From: Scleromitrula shiraiana
Taxonomy: Eukaryota > Ascomycota > Leotiomycetes > Helotiales > Sclerotiniaceae
NCBI GenBank assembly: GCA_028455995.1
Contig: JABELC010000002.1
Span: 248,001-312,000 of the forward strand
Length of the DNA: 64,000 nucleotides
Direction of reading: 5' to 3'
In this document: positions 48,829 to 59,698 of the stretch, piece by piece
Position numbering within the stretch: the first letter of the stretch is position 1
How the letters are laid out: each line of letters starts with the position of its first letter
Position numbers and translations under genes: made by a program
Notes under the pieces: generated by a model
The model's database searches: none
What the model was told of the DNA's origin: nothing
Seen by the model: the letters and a program-made list of their open reading frames with translations, nothing else

Positions 48829-49839
48829 TTTGAATAATGTCCTATGGGAGGCAAATATATGTGCCTCTCAATTGTCTAATTTGAAGAAGTTATATTGTCT
48901 TGTAGCGGAGTTAAGGACATATGAGTTTGTATTCCCGGACTCGAAAGTTGTGCCACTTTTGATACTCAGAGCTGAGGTGAATTCCGTAAGTATAAGGGTA
49001 AAGATGGAGGATATTTTGTAGGTTAAGAAGATAGATTGGAGGTTTCGAGAATATTTGGAAGAAGGAGAAAGAGAGGGAATTATACTCTATACTTTATTAA
49101 TATGGATTTAAGGAAATAAGGAAGTAAGATGTTACGTAGAATGCCAATGCGAAGTTTCAACATCATTCACCATTCACCAAATCCATTGATCGGCCATCGG
49201 TACAACCAGAAATTCCGAAGTCTCTATGGAATCGAATTCCTTACCATTCTCCGATATAAATCTAGATATAGTACATATAATATCCGGTTGATTTAACCCC
49301 ATTTCTCATTTGAACTCGTCATAATAAAAATTATTATACATCAGCTGGAGATAGAATTTCCAATGAGTCGAAATCTCTTGTACAACGATGGTTGTTTTGG
49401 AGGAAGTGGGGTTTTGATAGTGTTTGAATGGTTGACCGACAGTGAAGGAAAAGAGTCCCAGAAGAAAACTTACCGAGCTTCTAGAACAAACATTTCAATA
49501 ACATACATTTGAAATGATTCCTCTAAAATCCATATCCACATCCACATCAACACTATAAACAATTATCACATCATGTTTTTTTGTATTGCTCCACAACTTC
49601 AAACTTATTACATTGTCAGATGAAACTTGGTAATCTACGAACGTGCGACGTATACCAAGCCATCGGGAGTTACAATTACCTTATTACCTCCAAAACCTAT
49701 CAAGTGCTGCGCAAACTGTAGCTAAGAATTCTACGCCCCAAATACATAACAGCTACAACAACCAGATTGAGGCCAAATTACACCACCATGATAGCTTCAT
49801 AGCAACAGTGGACTTTAACTATACTATCCATAGATTACG
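48829..49839. promoter_or_regulatory. Divergent promoter region
   Basis: About 1 kb between the divergent starts of the Cld1-like and Spo7-like genes, and so the 5' regions of both. No other gene is supported. The two lipid-related genes could be co-regulated from here, but no site was recognised. Confidence 0.4.
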
Positions 49840-51327
49840 ATGTCCAAAATTGATCAAATAGTGAAAGGGGCACCTCCTCCAGGAAGTCATATCCCCGCCA
49901 TCCCAACAAGCGGTGTTATATCAACAATCGAATCATCAGTCTCCGACCCCCTCGCATCCCTACCTTCTTCGCCACCACAAATCTACCTCAATCTTCTTAT
50001 CCTCGAAGCTTCACTTCGCGCACAATGGCTACAACTTCGCACACGACGACGCCAACATACATTTTTTCTAAGCTTATTGGGGCTGTGGAACTTATATTTC
50101 GGGTATGCGTTATTTCTTGCGCCGAGGGAGGATGGTAGTGGGGTTGGGGGCTCAGTGTATTGGGTAGTGGAAATGACGGAGAAGATGTGTTTTATGGGTG
50201 GGATCGTAACGGCTTTACTTATATGGGGAACTGGACAATGGGAACGAGGTGTACGATGGCCACGACGATTTGTAGGGATTACGAATAGAGGACTTCGGGG
50301 GTTTAACTGCAAACTGGTGGTGATTAAACAATCATGGTGGAGGGAGTTGTTTTCCACATTATCATTTCTATTTTCTTATGGACTGTTTTCTGGTAGAAGT
50401 GGGAGCTCCTATCGATTTGTAGATCAATCGTTATTGAAGGAGTCGGAAAAGGCAACGAAGAGTGGAGGACATCATGCGCTTCCGAATATACACGAAGATG
50501 ACGACACAAATGGATACATGGAAGATTTAGCCCCCGGCGGAGATTACGTGAAGCTCCTCTTACTCCCCAAACCTTTTTCACCCAACTTCCGCGAAAATTG
50601 GGACATATACCGTACCGAATATTGGGAAAAAGAAAACGAAAGACGAAAGATCCTCCGACAAAAACTTAAAGATCGAGAAAGAAAACAAGCAAAGGAACAA
50701 GGAGGTTGGCTATGGTGGACCGGATATCACAGATGGAGAGCAGGCAACCCAACCGATGTAGAAAAAACACACCATCGTCGGCATCGACAAGGTAGTTCCG
50801 CAGAAAAACGCACCCGTAGCGCAAGCGTGCGTTCCCATTCTCGCACTTCATCTCGTAGCGCTACACCTACAGCTGAATCCCCCGACGAACGACCCATTAG
50901 TGGAAGTGCAGCGGGCCATACAAGAAAAGCAAGTAGTGCGTCTGCGACCTCCGAACGAAGAAGAAAGATAACATTAACTGGATCGGCGGGGAGAGGAAAA
51001 TTGGGAAGTCCGGGTGGAGGGTCTGGATCGAGATCTTCGACGCCGGATGTGCCGAGTCCGCTTGTTAGACAGAATAGTTTTACTAGTATTGATACGGTGG
51101 GGACGGAGGATAGCGAGAGGGGGGGTGGCGGCGGCGGTAGTCTTTTGAGTGGGGAGAGGGAGAAGGATAAGGAGGGGGAGGGAATGGGGATTAGTGGGAG
51201 GGCATTGAGATCTTCTACCAGGGGGAAGGGATCGGTTTCTAATTCTGGTTCTGGTTCTGGCTCGACCACGGGCTCGTTGAGGGGCAAGAGAATCGATGTC
51301 TTGGTTAAGGATGAGAACGGTAGTTGA
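49840..51327 (+). CDS. Spo7-like subunit of the Nem1-Spo7 phosphatase
   Basis: A single exon of 495 residues. A short N-terminal segment is followed by the conserved block PPQIYLNLLILEASLRAQWLQLR (only part of it need be matched). Then come two hydrophobic helices (about 74-94, LLGLWNLYFGYALFLAP, and about 114-131), a basic segment after the second helix, and a GFNCKLV-containing block. This is the layout of Spo7, the regulatory membrane subunit that anchors the Nem1 phosphatase at the ER/nuclear envelope, where it activates the phosphatidate phosphatase Pah1. The protein is longer than the yeast one because of a Ser/Arg/Gly-rich disordered tail (about residues 300-495), as in other filamentous fungi. 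Family call by eye, without an alignment. Confidence 0.82.
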   Translation: MSKIDQIVKGAPPPGSHIPAIPTSGVISTIESSVSDPLASLPSSPPQIYLNLLILEASLRAQWLQLRTRRRQHTFFLSLLGLWNLYFGYALFLAPREDGSGVGGSVYWVVEMTEKMCFMGGIVTALLIWGTGQWERGVRWPRRFVGITNRGLRGFNCKLVVIKQSWWRELFSTLSFLFSYGLFSGRSGSSYRFVDQSLLKESEKATKSGGHHALPNIHEDDDTNGYMEDLAPGGDYVKLLLLPKPFSPNFRENWDIYRTEYWEKENERRKILRQKLKDRERKQAKEQGGWLWWTGYHRWRAGNPTDVEKTHHRRHRQGSSAEKRTRSASVRSHSRTSSRSATPTAESPDERPISGSAAGHTRKASSASATSERRRKITLTGSAGRGKLGSPGGGSGSRSSTPDVPSPLVRQNSFTSIDTVGTEDSERGGGGGGSLLSGEREKDKEGEGMGISGRALRSSTRGKGSVSNSGSGSGSTTGSLRGKRIDVLVKDENGS

Positions 51328-52621
51328 AGTGGGGAAGCGGAGCAAAATAGATGGATTGGTAGCAATAGTGTGGGATAGATGAGTTGATAGATAGATATAC
51401 TTACTGACCCTTAGGTATTAAATCACTTTCAATTTCGCCCTGCTTACTCTCCTTCCCTTCTGTTTATACCTTTGTTGTTAGTTGTGAATTAAATGATGTT
51501 AAATATTTGTGGTGTATATATGTATGTGTGCAAGTAAGTATTTACATTGATACTCCATGGTAATATCAACCTTTTCTACTTCATCGGAAGTCTGAGATCT
51601 GACGAAAGTATCAGACACGAATGTATGAAGCAAAGTTGCAAATCATCATCACAATCAATATCTACTACGTTAATGGTATGGGTAGTGTGAAGTGATAGGG
51701 TTGGGGGAGAGTTGGGTATATGTATTTGTTGGGCGTGTTTGTGTGGTTTGCGGTGAATTACTGGGCGAGGGGAATATATTCAATACGGCAGTTTGGTTAT
51801 GGGGTAGGATTTTTGATGTGGGAGTTTTGAGCGAGATTGTGATGTTATAGAAGCGAGAGGAAGGTGTAGCAGTTCTTTACAAAATGTGCTAAATGGTTAA
51901 GTAGACCTGACGTTTTTGAATGAATCCCTGCTGATCCAGTGCTGCATATTAGCTAAGGGATGATTAATAGATATCGGCTAACCTAAATCCAAAACTATCC
52001 GCAAGGCGACAAGAACCGTTAGGCGTAACGCATATGCCTGTTTCTAGCAGTTTATATCATTATCTATTGAATGAACTTCAAATGCTTTGTCTATCATTTT
52101 CTTATGCAATTAATTCTTATGACTTTGGGGGTTCAGCTTTGCTTCAATACGCTTTTACGATTTTGCGATGTTATTCATTAGCTCAGCTTCAATATCGCCT
52201 AGATTATCGCAACTGGATTAGACAGAAATCACGGTGGAATGCTCTATTCTTATGTAAAATCAATCTCTTGTACCTTATTGAATGATTTGCACTCAAATCG
52301 CATTCTTATAAATTGCTATCGATCCAATTTGAATGATATTTACTCAATTTCTTTAGTTCTGTCTGGTTGTGTATAGGCTGGTCGATTGTTGCCATTGATG
52401 AGTAATGCAAACTAAGCTTGATGAATCACTAAACTTCATTTTTTGGTCGCAACCTTGTGTTAAAAAATCATTCAGTTTTTCTTGTTAATCTACAGTATAT
52501 CATAATTCTATGTAGGATTCTTTGGCATGCAATAAAAAGCTAATATACAATCCATTTATATATCCAAATTTGCTTCAAACTCGCGCGAGGCCAAGCTAAA
52601 CTCATCAACCTCGCATACAAT
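51328..52621. other. Gene-free intergenic region
   Basis: No gene is supported. An 83-codon frame at 52034-52285 has no domain. The adjacent genes are convergent, so this holds two 3' ends. Confidence 0.5.
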
Positions 52622-53844
52622 CTAACTTGGATGCCGCAGTGGTGCGCCCTTATTGGTCTTCTGTATCCCCTTTAGCTTTTCTGGCGTGATTGGCAACTTC
52701 ACAATGCTGCTCTTCCTATCGCCAGCTTTCTTTACATGCTTTATATTACGTTTCTTGGTTGGTGGTCGCCCCACAGGTTTGCGAATAGGTTTTTCCACAT
52801 ACTCTTCCTCTTCGTCACCCTGAAATGGCAGAAATTCCTGAAATTCCTCATCAGAGGTCACAACATCCTCGATGCCGCCAGCATCTTGTATCTCCTCTGC
52901 GATAAAATCACGCAGTCCCATATTATGCGAGAAATCCCACTCGAAAACTACGCCAAGCCCATCGTAAGTCTGTATCTGTTTTACTACGGCGTCGATAATG
53001 GGGCGAGGTGGAATTTCTTCGGGAGGAACGATTCTCAATCCGTCAGCGGTCTGCACTTTGATTGCATATAGCTCTTCCTGGGTATAAAAGCTCTGGAGGA
53101 ACGCAATGGTTTCAAAGATCTCTGCCTCCTCGATCTTAAGTAAGCAAGACGGCGTAGCAATCTTATCTTCTACTTCTTCCTGAACGATAGCTGCTCTTTC
53201 TTCATCGGTGATCTCGCGCACCATTCTAATTGCCAGAATTCGGTCATTTGCAATCTCTAACAGTTCATCCTTGGTCCTGTTTTTTTGGTATTCGCGCTGA
53301 TAGATACTGATAAAGTCGACGAGTTGCTCAGTGCTGAGCATTAAAAAGAAGGATGCGGTTTTGAACGTCATATGTCTTGTCATCTCCTGCAGTAGCATCA
53401 TTTTGGCGCAGTCAGATAGATCGGAGTAGTTTGGTGGTCCCAAAATACCCTAGATGGCAACAACCATCAGCTTTCAAGTATTAGATCGAGGAAGAAAAAC
53501 GTACTTACAGGCGGAAACCACCGAGGCCTGGAATAATCATCAATAGCGATGCCATATCCATAATACTGTGGTGTATGGTTCAGCCCAAATGTTTTTAACG
53601 GTGGAAGCTCTTGTGTATCGCCCAAAATGACGGTGGTACGATACCTAGCAGTCTTGCTAGATTCCCAGCCAGAACCAGCAGATCTAGACCTATCGGGTGG
53701 GAAGGACACGGGTGAGACTGTGGTAGGCGTAGATGAGTTTGATGCTGCAGTGGGCGGTTTTATACCATCACCCAGCACGATATCTGGACCTGAAAAACGC
53801 TGTGGTAGACGACGATCACGTGTGGGTTGATCTCTAAGACCCAT
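52622..53844 (-). CDS. Hypothetical protein with AT-hook-like motif
   Basis: Model: complement(join(52622..53449, 53509..53844)), 387 residues, one 59-base intron between codons. I do not recognise the family. The N-terminal 110 residues are Pro/Ser/Thr-rich and disordered-looking. The middle (about 113-300) is helix-rich and acidic, with several Glu/Asp clusters. The C-terminal part has RKPVGRPPTKKRN, an AT-hook-like basic GRP core that can bind the minor groove of AT-rich DNA, then more Lys-rich sequence. This suggests a nuclear or chromatin-linked role, but a GRP core alone is weak evidence. Confidence 0.7.
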
Positions 53845-55525
53845 TTTTGGTTTTGCTATTGATATTGTTGGTTTTTGTGCAGTGGAGCTAAGAAAATAAT
53901 CAAGAAAGATATTGTGGTTGAAGTTCCAATAGTTATTGGGGAATCGTTTTAAGTGGTGAGATTTTATTTATATGGGAACATTCAGTTTCAATTTCAAATA
54001 TTCACTGGAAAGTGAATCACTCGATACATTCTCCATATAACTTGGGGGAATTAGTTTGAGCTGAGGTGTTGAGCTCATTTGAGTCGTTGATTTGTTTTCA
54101 GTGAATACGAGTATGAATACTTAAAATATAGTAATTGCTTAAGGACTATTCTTATCTGATTATTGTAGAATGATTCATTGATCGCATTCAATGTTTCGAA
54201 ATCTAATAAGAGTCTTATAATTATAATGGTGCGTGTATGTTGTTTCATTAGTTCCTTCCTTATTTTAACTTCAAGTGGATAGATTTAATGAGTAGTAATC
54301 TTGTAAAGCATGACAGTAAGTAAGCGATAGAAGAATCTTTTGTCTTTTGCTTTTATAGAGTAGCAATGTTGTAAAAGAAGGTTTTCTAGCAGAAGCCAGT
54401 AGTATCTATACTTTATGAATGAGACAGTCAATCGCATTTCGCGCATACTTCCATTACTCATACATCAACGCCTTAACTACCTGGAACATTCACTTTAATT
54501 TTGATTTAGAACCAAAAGGTGACCAAATTTTTCTTATAGTTCAACTTCCATGGCTGGATTAACAAAAGTAGTTAATTGTAAGTATTAGTGGAGTCGTCCA
54601 TCAACTTGCCTCCCTTTCTAAGGAAATGCGATATCTATGAGGTTACTCCACTTGAGTTTTTACATCTTAGGTTTTCTTTAAGTGGTAGAAAATCATACCA
54701 GTACTCGTAGTGTGGTGTTATTTGTCATGACAATTGTAATCGTCGCTTATTCGAAGCGATGTATAAATGTGTTGCGTGAGATGAGATTGCGACTGCCAAT
54801 CTTGCTTTTATTGACCACGTTCAAACGATTGGAGTGTGAATAATCTTGCAAATTATATTTCAGTGAAGTGTTTTGGAAAATTGATTGTTGAAGCATCACC
54901 CTCATGTTATTTTCTTTGGAGTTAATTGACTCAGGTTCATATTTTTGCGGTAACTAAAGGAATCACGTTCGAATTCGACCCAAAACAAAGAACTTTCAAT
55001 GGATTATTTACTCTAAACTGAATTTTAATCCCTACTCTTATGCTAGTTTTTAAAAACACAAAATCAATATACACAGGCACCATAATTTAAACATAAAGAT
55101 TGAGACAAAAAAAGTTTTTATTTCCCGTACAAATACCCTCAACTCAAAATACAACCCTATCTCTGATCTAGTGACAGTGAGAAGCTCTAATGAATGCCGC
55201 AATCCTTAAGTACAACTGCAAGAAAAGACAAATACACTCTGCAACAAATAAAATCCTCACTCCCCGACTAACGATGCGCGGAGTGAGTCACAAAGAAAAT
55301 ACATCAGAAATATCCTGATTGCAAACACTACATCAGAACCCAACAGCACACCCACGACCATGATAATCTCCTCGAGCCCCTAGACTCTTGCATCAACTGC
55401 AAAATACGTGGTATGCAATTTTTTGTAGTTTCTTTGATGCAATAAAGCTAGCTGGCTGATGGTATCCAATACCTGTTCATGTCAGTTTTATGACCGCCTA
55501 GTCTTGAATATCTAACCTCTTACTC
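53845..55525. other. Gene-free intergenic region
   Basis: About 1.7 kb with no supported gene and no obvious repeats, apart from general AT-rich composition. Confidence 0.5.
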
Positions 55526-56534
55526 TTAAAAGTAACTAAGTCCTGGATATTCATTTGGATCCCATTCTTGACGTTGGAATTCATAGAGCGTATGATCCTC
55601 CTCTTTTGCTATATTTGGATTCGGCTGCAATTGCCATTGATCTTGAGTTCCATATGACGTAGGCATCTCGTCTTGTCTTGCATTTGGATTTGACTGCCAT
55701 TGTTGACCTTGACCCATACTTGAAGCTGGCTGTTGGTACGGATCTTTTATCATACTCGGAATTAGTTCCTGCTGTGGATAATGTGTCATGCTCGAATCTG
55801 GCTGTTGTGGTGGATACTGTGCAATATTTGAACTTGAATCTTGTGGTTGATATTGCATCATACTCAGAGTTAGTTGGTGCTGTGGATACTGTGTCATACT
55901 CGAAGCTGACTGCTGTAGTGAATACTGAGACCTACGTGGAGTTGGCAGCTGTGGTTGATGCTGCATCCTACGTGAAGTTGGTTGCTGTGGCTGATATTGT
56001 ATTATAGTTAGAGGTCGTTGCTTTTTAGCCTCCTCTTTCTCAAGTGGCTTTTTATATTCCGCTAGGCTATGCTCCACTCAACGACGGATCTCTTGTACGG
56101 TTATTTCTTATTATAATGCAAGCAAAACCATCTGATACCTACTCGAGTAGGCAGCTTGAGATCTTAGCATACTAACGCTTGTGTCTTTGGCTACGTCTGC
56201 TAGAAGCCATATGGGCACGACACCGCCGTTAAATAATATATTGTGAAGATATTCTAGCAGGCGTGGTGGTTCCCACTCTCTATCCAGATCTCTGGGGGGT
56301 TTTGCTAACCTTTTGAATGGATATCTCTCTCTCTCTCTGTCTTTGATCTTTGAGAATCTCGTTCTCTTGCTCCGCAATTTGGTTCAGCTCATCCACAAGA
56401 AGTTTATAGCAAGAATCATTAACAGATATTTCTTGTCCATCATGGTAGCTATTATCCAAGCACCAACGCATCATTAGCTTAGCAGGAGCAAGTTACCGTT
56501 CTTGTATTGGAGATATTCTGTGTTTTCTATCCAT
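55526..56534 (-). pseudogene. Q-rich tandem-repeat protein pseudogene
   Basis: A conceptual frame begins at 56534 (MDRKHRISPIQER) but meets TAA at 56493-56495, where CAA would keep it open. It continues in the same frame through MMRWCLDNSYHDG (from 56474) to a CT/GA dinucleotide tract near 56322-56340. Past the tract, the downstream sense frame is shifted (PFKRLAKPPRDLDREW onward). A plausible intron follows near 56105-56150. A TGA (56078-56080) then stands where CGA would keep the frame. After it, 183 codons are open (55526-56077). They encode imperfect 13-16-residue repeats rich in Gln, Pro, Ser and Tyr (QYQPQQPTSR-like), then an acidic tail. Two C-to-T type stops plus a microsatellite frameshift argue for a decayed gene. 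Alternative splicing around them cannot be excluded. Family not recognised. Confidence 0.55.
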
Positions 56535-58077
56535 GTTATTTGAGTGATGGATCAAAGATAATACAAATGTAAGAAGATATGATTGAATGTTTTGACTTTT
56601 GCTTGAAATGGCGTATGAAGTACGAGTTGTGCCAGATTGATTGTTTTGTGGAATACATGTTGGGGAAAAACTTTTACGGCAATCTTCCAAAGGCATTCTT
56701 TTATGCTTCTTTTAGGAGCTTGTATGAATAACCATACTAGTCTAGTAGTCATTGTATTTCCGAGTATTACCATGAATATACAGTGAATCAGTGCATATGG
56801 AACTCAAAATCAAGAAAGATGTCGAGAAATTTATCAATGACTGAAATGCACTTTGTATTGAGCCATTGTATGTGTTAAAAAGTATATATCCTAAAGAGAA
56901 GGCAATGTCGATGAATCATATGAATCTTGAAAGGCCATTATATCTGTTAATAGAATTGATACCACTTTCAAATCACCAAAAATAGTCATGGATCGTGAAT
57001 TTGGTAGATCTAACTCATCGAAATACACGCAGAAAATTTGAGTGTTTATGGGATTTGGTATTATTATTTACGGTGCACGTGGTTGGCACGTGCCTTTTGC
57101 TCTATTTTATATTCTACGTAGTATATATACGTTTTTACTATTGTTAACAATTTAACTGAGTGATCCTAACAATTATTGACTACACTTCAATGACTCAAGA
57201 CAACTAGCCAAGCTTAATTAACATTTACTCTTTCAATTAAAAATCATTACTCCTAGAATGATTCTTAAATAATGTCCAAATTTTAGACCCAGACAGCTTT
57301 GCAGATACTTTATTTGTAGTCTTGCTGTAATAGATTGTTCCCAAATATATGCGCCTAAATTCCAAAGTAACTTACTTCCAATATGCCAGTTCAGTAAACG
57401 ACGAGATTACTCTTTGACACAACGCCCATATGCTCTACATTTCAGCTCCAATGGTTACTCTATCAATTATCTAAAGACCAAATTATGCATAGAAGAAGGG
57501 CAATCAACACTAAATTGAGGTGAGGACAACTATCCAGCAGTGATTTTATAATATCACTTTTTTAATGAAAAGTGACTAAACATCTATTCCGTATTGATGA
57601 TGCGATTTTCCCCCAAAAATTAACATAATATGTTCGATGAGTGAACCTCACGAATCTCACGTTTCCACAATAGTTTCTTGGAAATCTATATGCACTAATG
57701 TCATGTACTGGACTCCGAGTATACTGAAATCGGATCAGCCACCTCTCCCCCCAACATTTATTTCGTCACCGTGCAAAAGTGATTTTGAATTGACCGACTC
57801 ACAAGTTTGGAAGAGAGATTTGAGAATTTAATGGGACCTTCCACAGATAGACGTAATCTTTTAACCCAGGTAGAAGTAGTGACTGATAAACAAACCAAAT
57901 GGTATATCTGACAACGCAACAACAAAACATGACTAATAAAAGTCTGAAATCCATCAGATTTAAAGGAACAAGTAGCAACAAGTTCCAACACCATAGTTCC
58001 AGCAAATATGAGTATCATCGATCTAATTGATCATCTCCCATCTCCTCGCCATTGATCGTTACACTCGCACCCCGAAG
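56535..58077. other. Gene-free intergenic region
   Basis: About 1.5 kb with no supported gene. Overlapping short frames on both strands at 57637-58018 and at 56552-56773 have no recognisable domain. Confidence 0.5.
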
Positions 58078-58823
58078 TCATAAAGCCGAAGAGCTCTCCG
58101 ATGCGATTTTCAATGCATGCGAACTTAACGTCATCCCTAGCTTCTGAATCGCAATATCCTTCTGCGCCCCAATCGAATGTAACTTCCGGATCTCTCCACG
58201 CAACCCAACATTGATGTTCGCTTGGGTTTGCGAAATCTTCATGATCTTCTCAACAGCCTCGCTTTTTTCCTTCACTTGATTCTTCAGGTCTTTAATCTCT
58301 GTTTCCATGCCCTCTATTTTCTTCATGAGCTCCGCCCTATCTGGAAGATTGTTCTGGTTTTCCTGGTATTGGTGAAGGGACTTGAGCCTCTGTTTGAGAT
58401 TTGCTATCTCGTCAGCGCTAGCTTTGCTTCGTGCTTCCCATTCTTTCGCCGCAGCTTCGTGTTCGTCTTTTTGTGGTTTCAGGGCGGATTGATTGTAGGC
58501 GTCAGCTTTTTGTTTGAGCATCTTGTTCTCCTTTCGCAAAACGGCTATTTTGATGTCTTCGAAAGAACCATTGTGGTTTGACTTTGAGGGAGAGGAGGTG
58601 GGTGATGAGAGACGTTGTTTTTCTGATAATAAATGAATTAATGACTTCTATTGAAAAAGGGAGGGGAGTGATACGTACTATGTTTAGGATCTGTGAATAA
58701 TTGTCTTCTAACAGGTGGCAGAATTGGGGCGGGAGTTCGTGAATTAGAAGAAGAGATTGGATATAAGGCTCGGGAGCTGCGAGTTGGGAGAATAGGACTC
58801 GTCTTCCGTTTTTGTGACGGCAT
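58078..58823 (-). CDS. Hypothetical coiled-coil protein
   Basis: Model: complement(join(58078..58622, 58679..58823)), 229 residues, with one 56-base intron at phase 1. Splicing joins a basic, Pro/Ser-rich N terminus (MPSQKRKTSPILPTRSSR) to a long charged helix. From about residue 75 to the end it is nearly all coiled coil, with heptad-like Leu/Ile/Met spacing and dense Lys/Glu (EIANLKQRLKSLHQYQENQ and similar). No enzyme motif, signal peptide or membrane segment is seen. A structural or adaptor role is the most that can be suggested. Confidence 0.72.
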
Positions 58824-59698
58824 AATTGAGGATCAAAGCTGTCTTGGAAGTTGTGCGATGAAGATGAACGAAATCATGGAAAGAAATAATCACCGTCTCC
58901 AGGATTTGAACGCATTTATTCTCAGGGTAGAAGTTGTGTTGCATCGATGAAAAGCTGCTGAAGGATTCAAGGTTGCTAAGAAAAAAAGAAATAGAAAGAA
59001 GGAAATAAAAAGTGACCTGTCAACTTTTTGTTTACATGCCGAAGGGAGGCTGGGATAAGGATACGAAAGCTGAATATTTCTTTTGACAATTTCATTCAGA
59101 AGGTTCAAAAGTCAACATATATCAAACATATGGGTATTTGACTGCTGCTTTCATGGGTTGAATTAGTACCTACTCACTGGCAACACCTTGGCATCAAAGG
59201 GATCAGAGCAAGTGTCTTAACCAAAAGTTTTGCACAGAGCGAATAGAGTAGTCCTGCAATAGAAGAATTGGCTCGTGTTTTATCAAAGAAAGGCCTCAAC
59301 ACTATTTAAAGTAGCTACTATACCTACATAGTAGCCTTGAAGAGAAGGTACTGATGATCTCCAAGGTTACTATTATCATACTTAACGTTCATGATGGAAT
59401 CATTTGCAGGTATATATTAATAGCTTTGGTATTCTCCCAAATATCGAACTTCTTAACAACGTTGATATGTTATTCGAACTTTTGAAGCCTCCTACTTCTC
59501 GAAATAATCGTTCCTCATTGTATGCACATATTGTTGATTGACTCTCGTTTTGAAGATATAAATTAAATTTCCCCGCAATTAAGTGGTCCGAGCTCTTGGG
59601 GCTTAAATGCGCCAAGTCGCGAAATTACACGTCCACACCTGACATCACTACTTCCCCTCTTTCAACTCCAATTGTAGCTTTGGAAAAGTTCGACAACC
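58824..59698. other. Divergent intergenic region
   Basis: Lies between the divergent starts of two coiled-coil genes and should hold both promoters. Short frames here show no domain. Confidence 0.45.

Noticed and set aside
58885..58960. tRNA-like T-arm on the minus strand
   Set aside because: A GTTCAAATCC-like segment is present, but no anticodon arm, D arm or matching acceptor stem could be traced.
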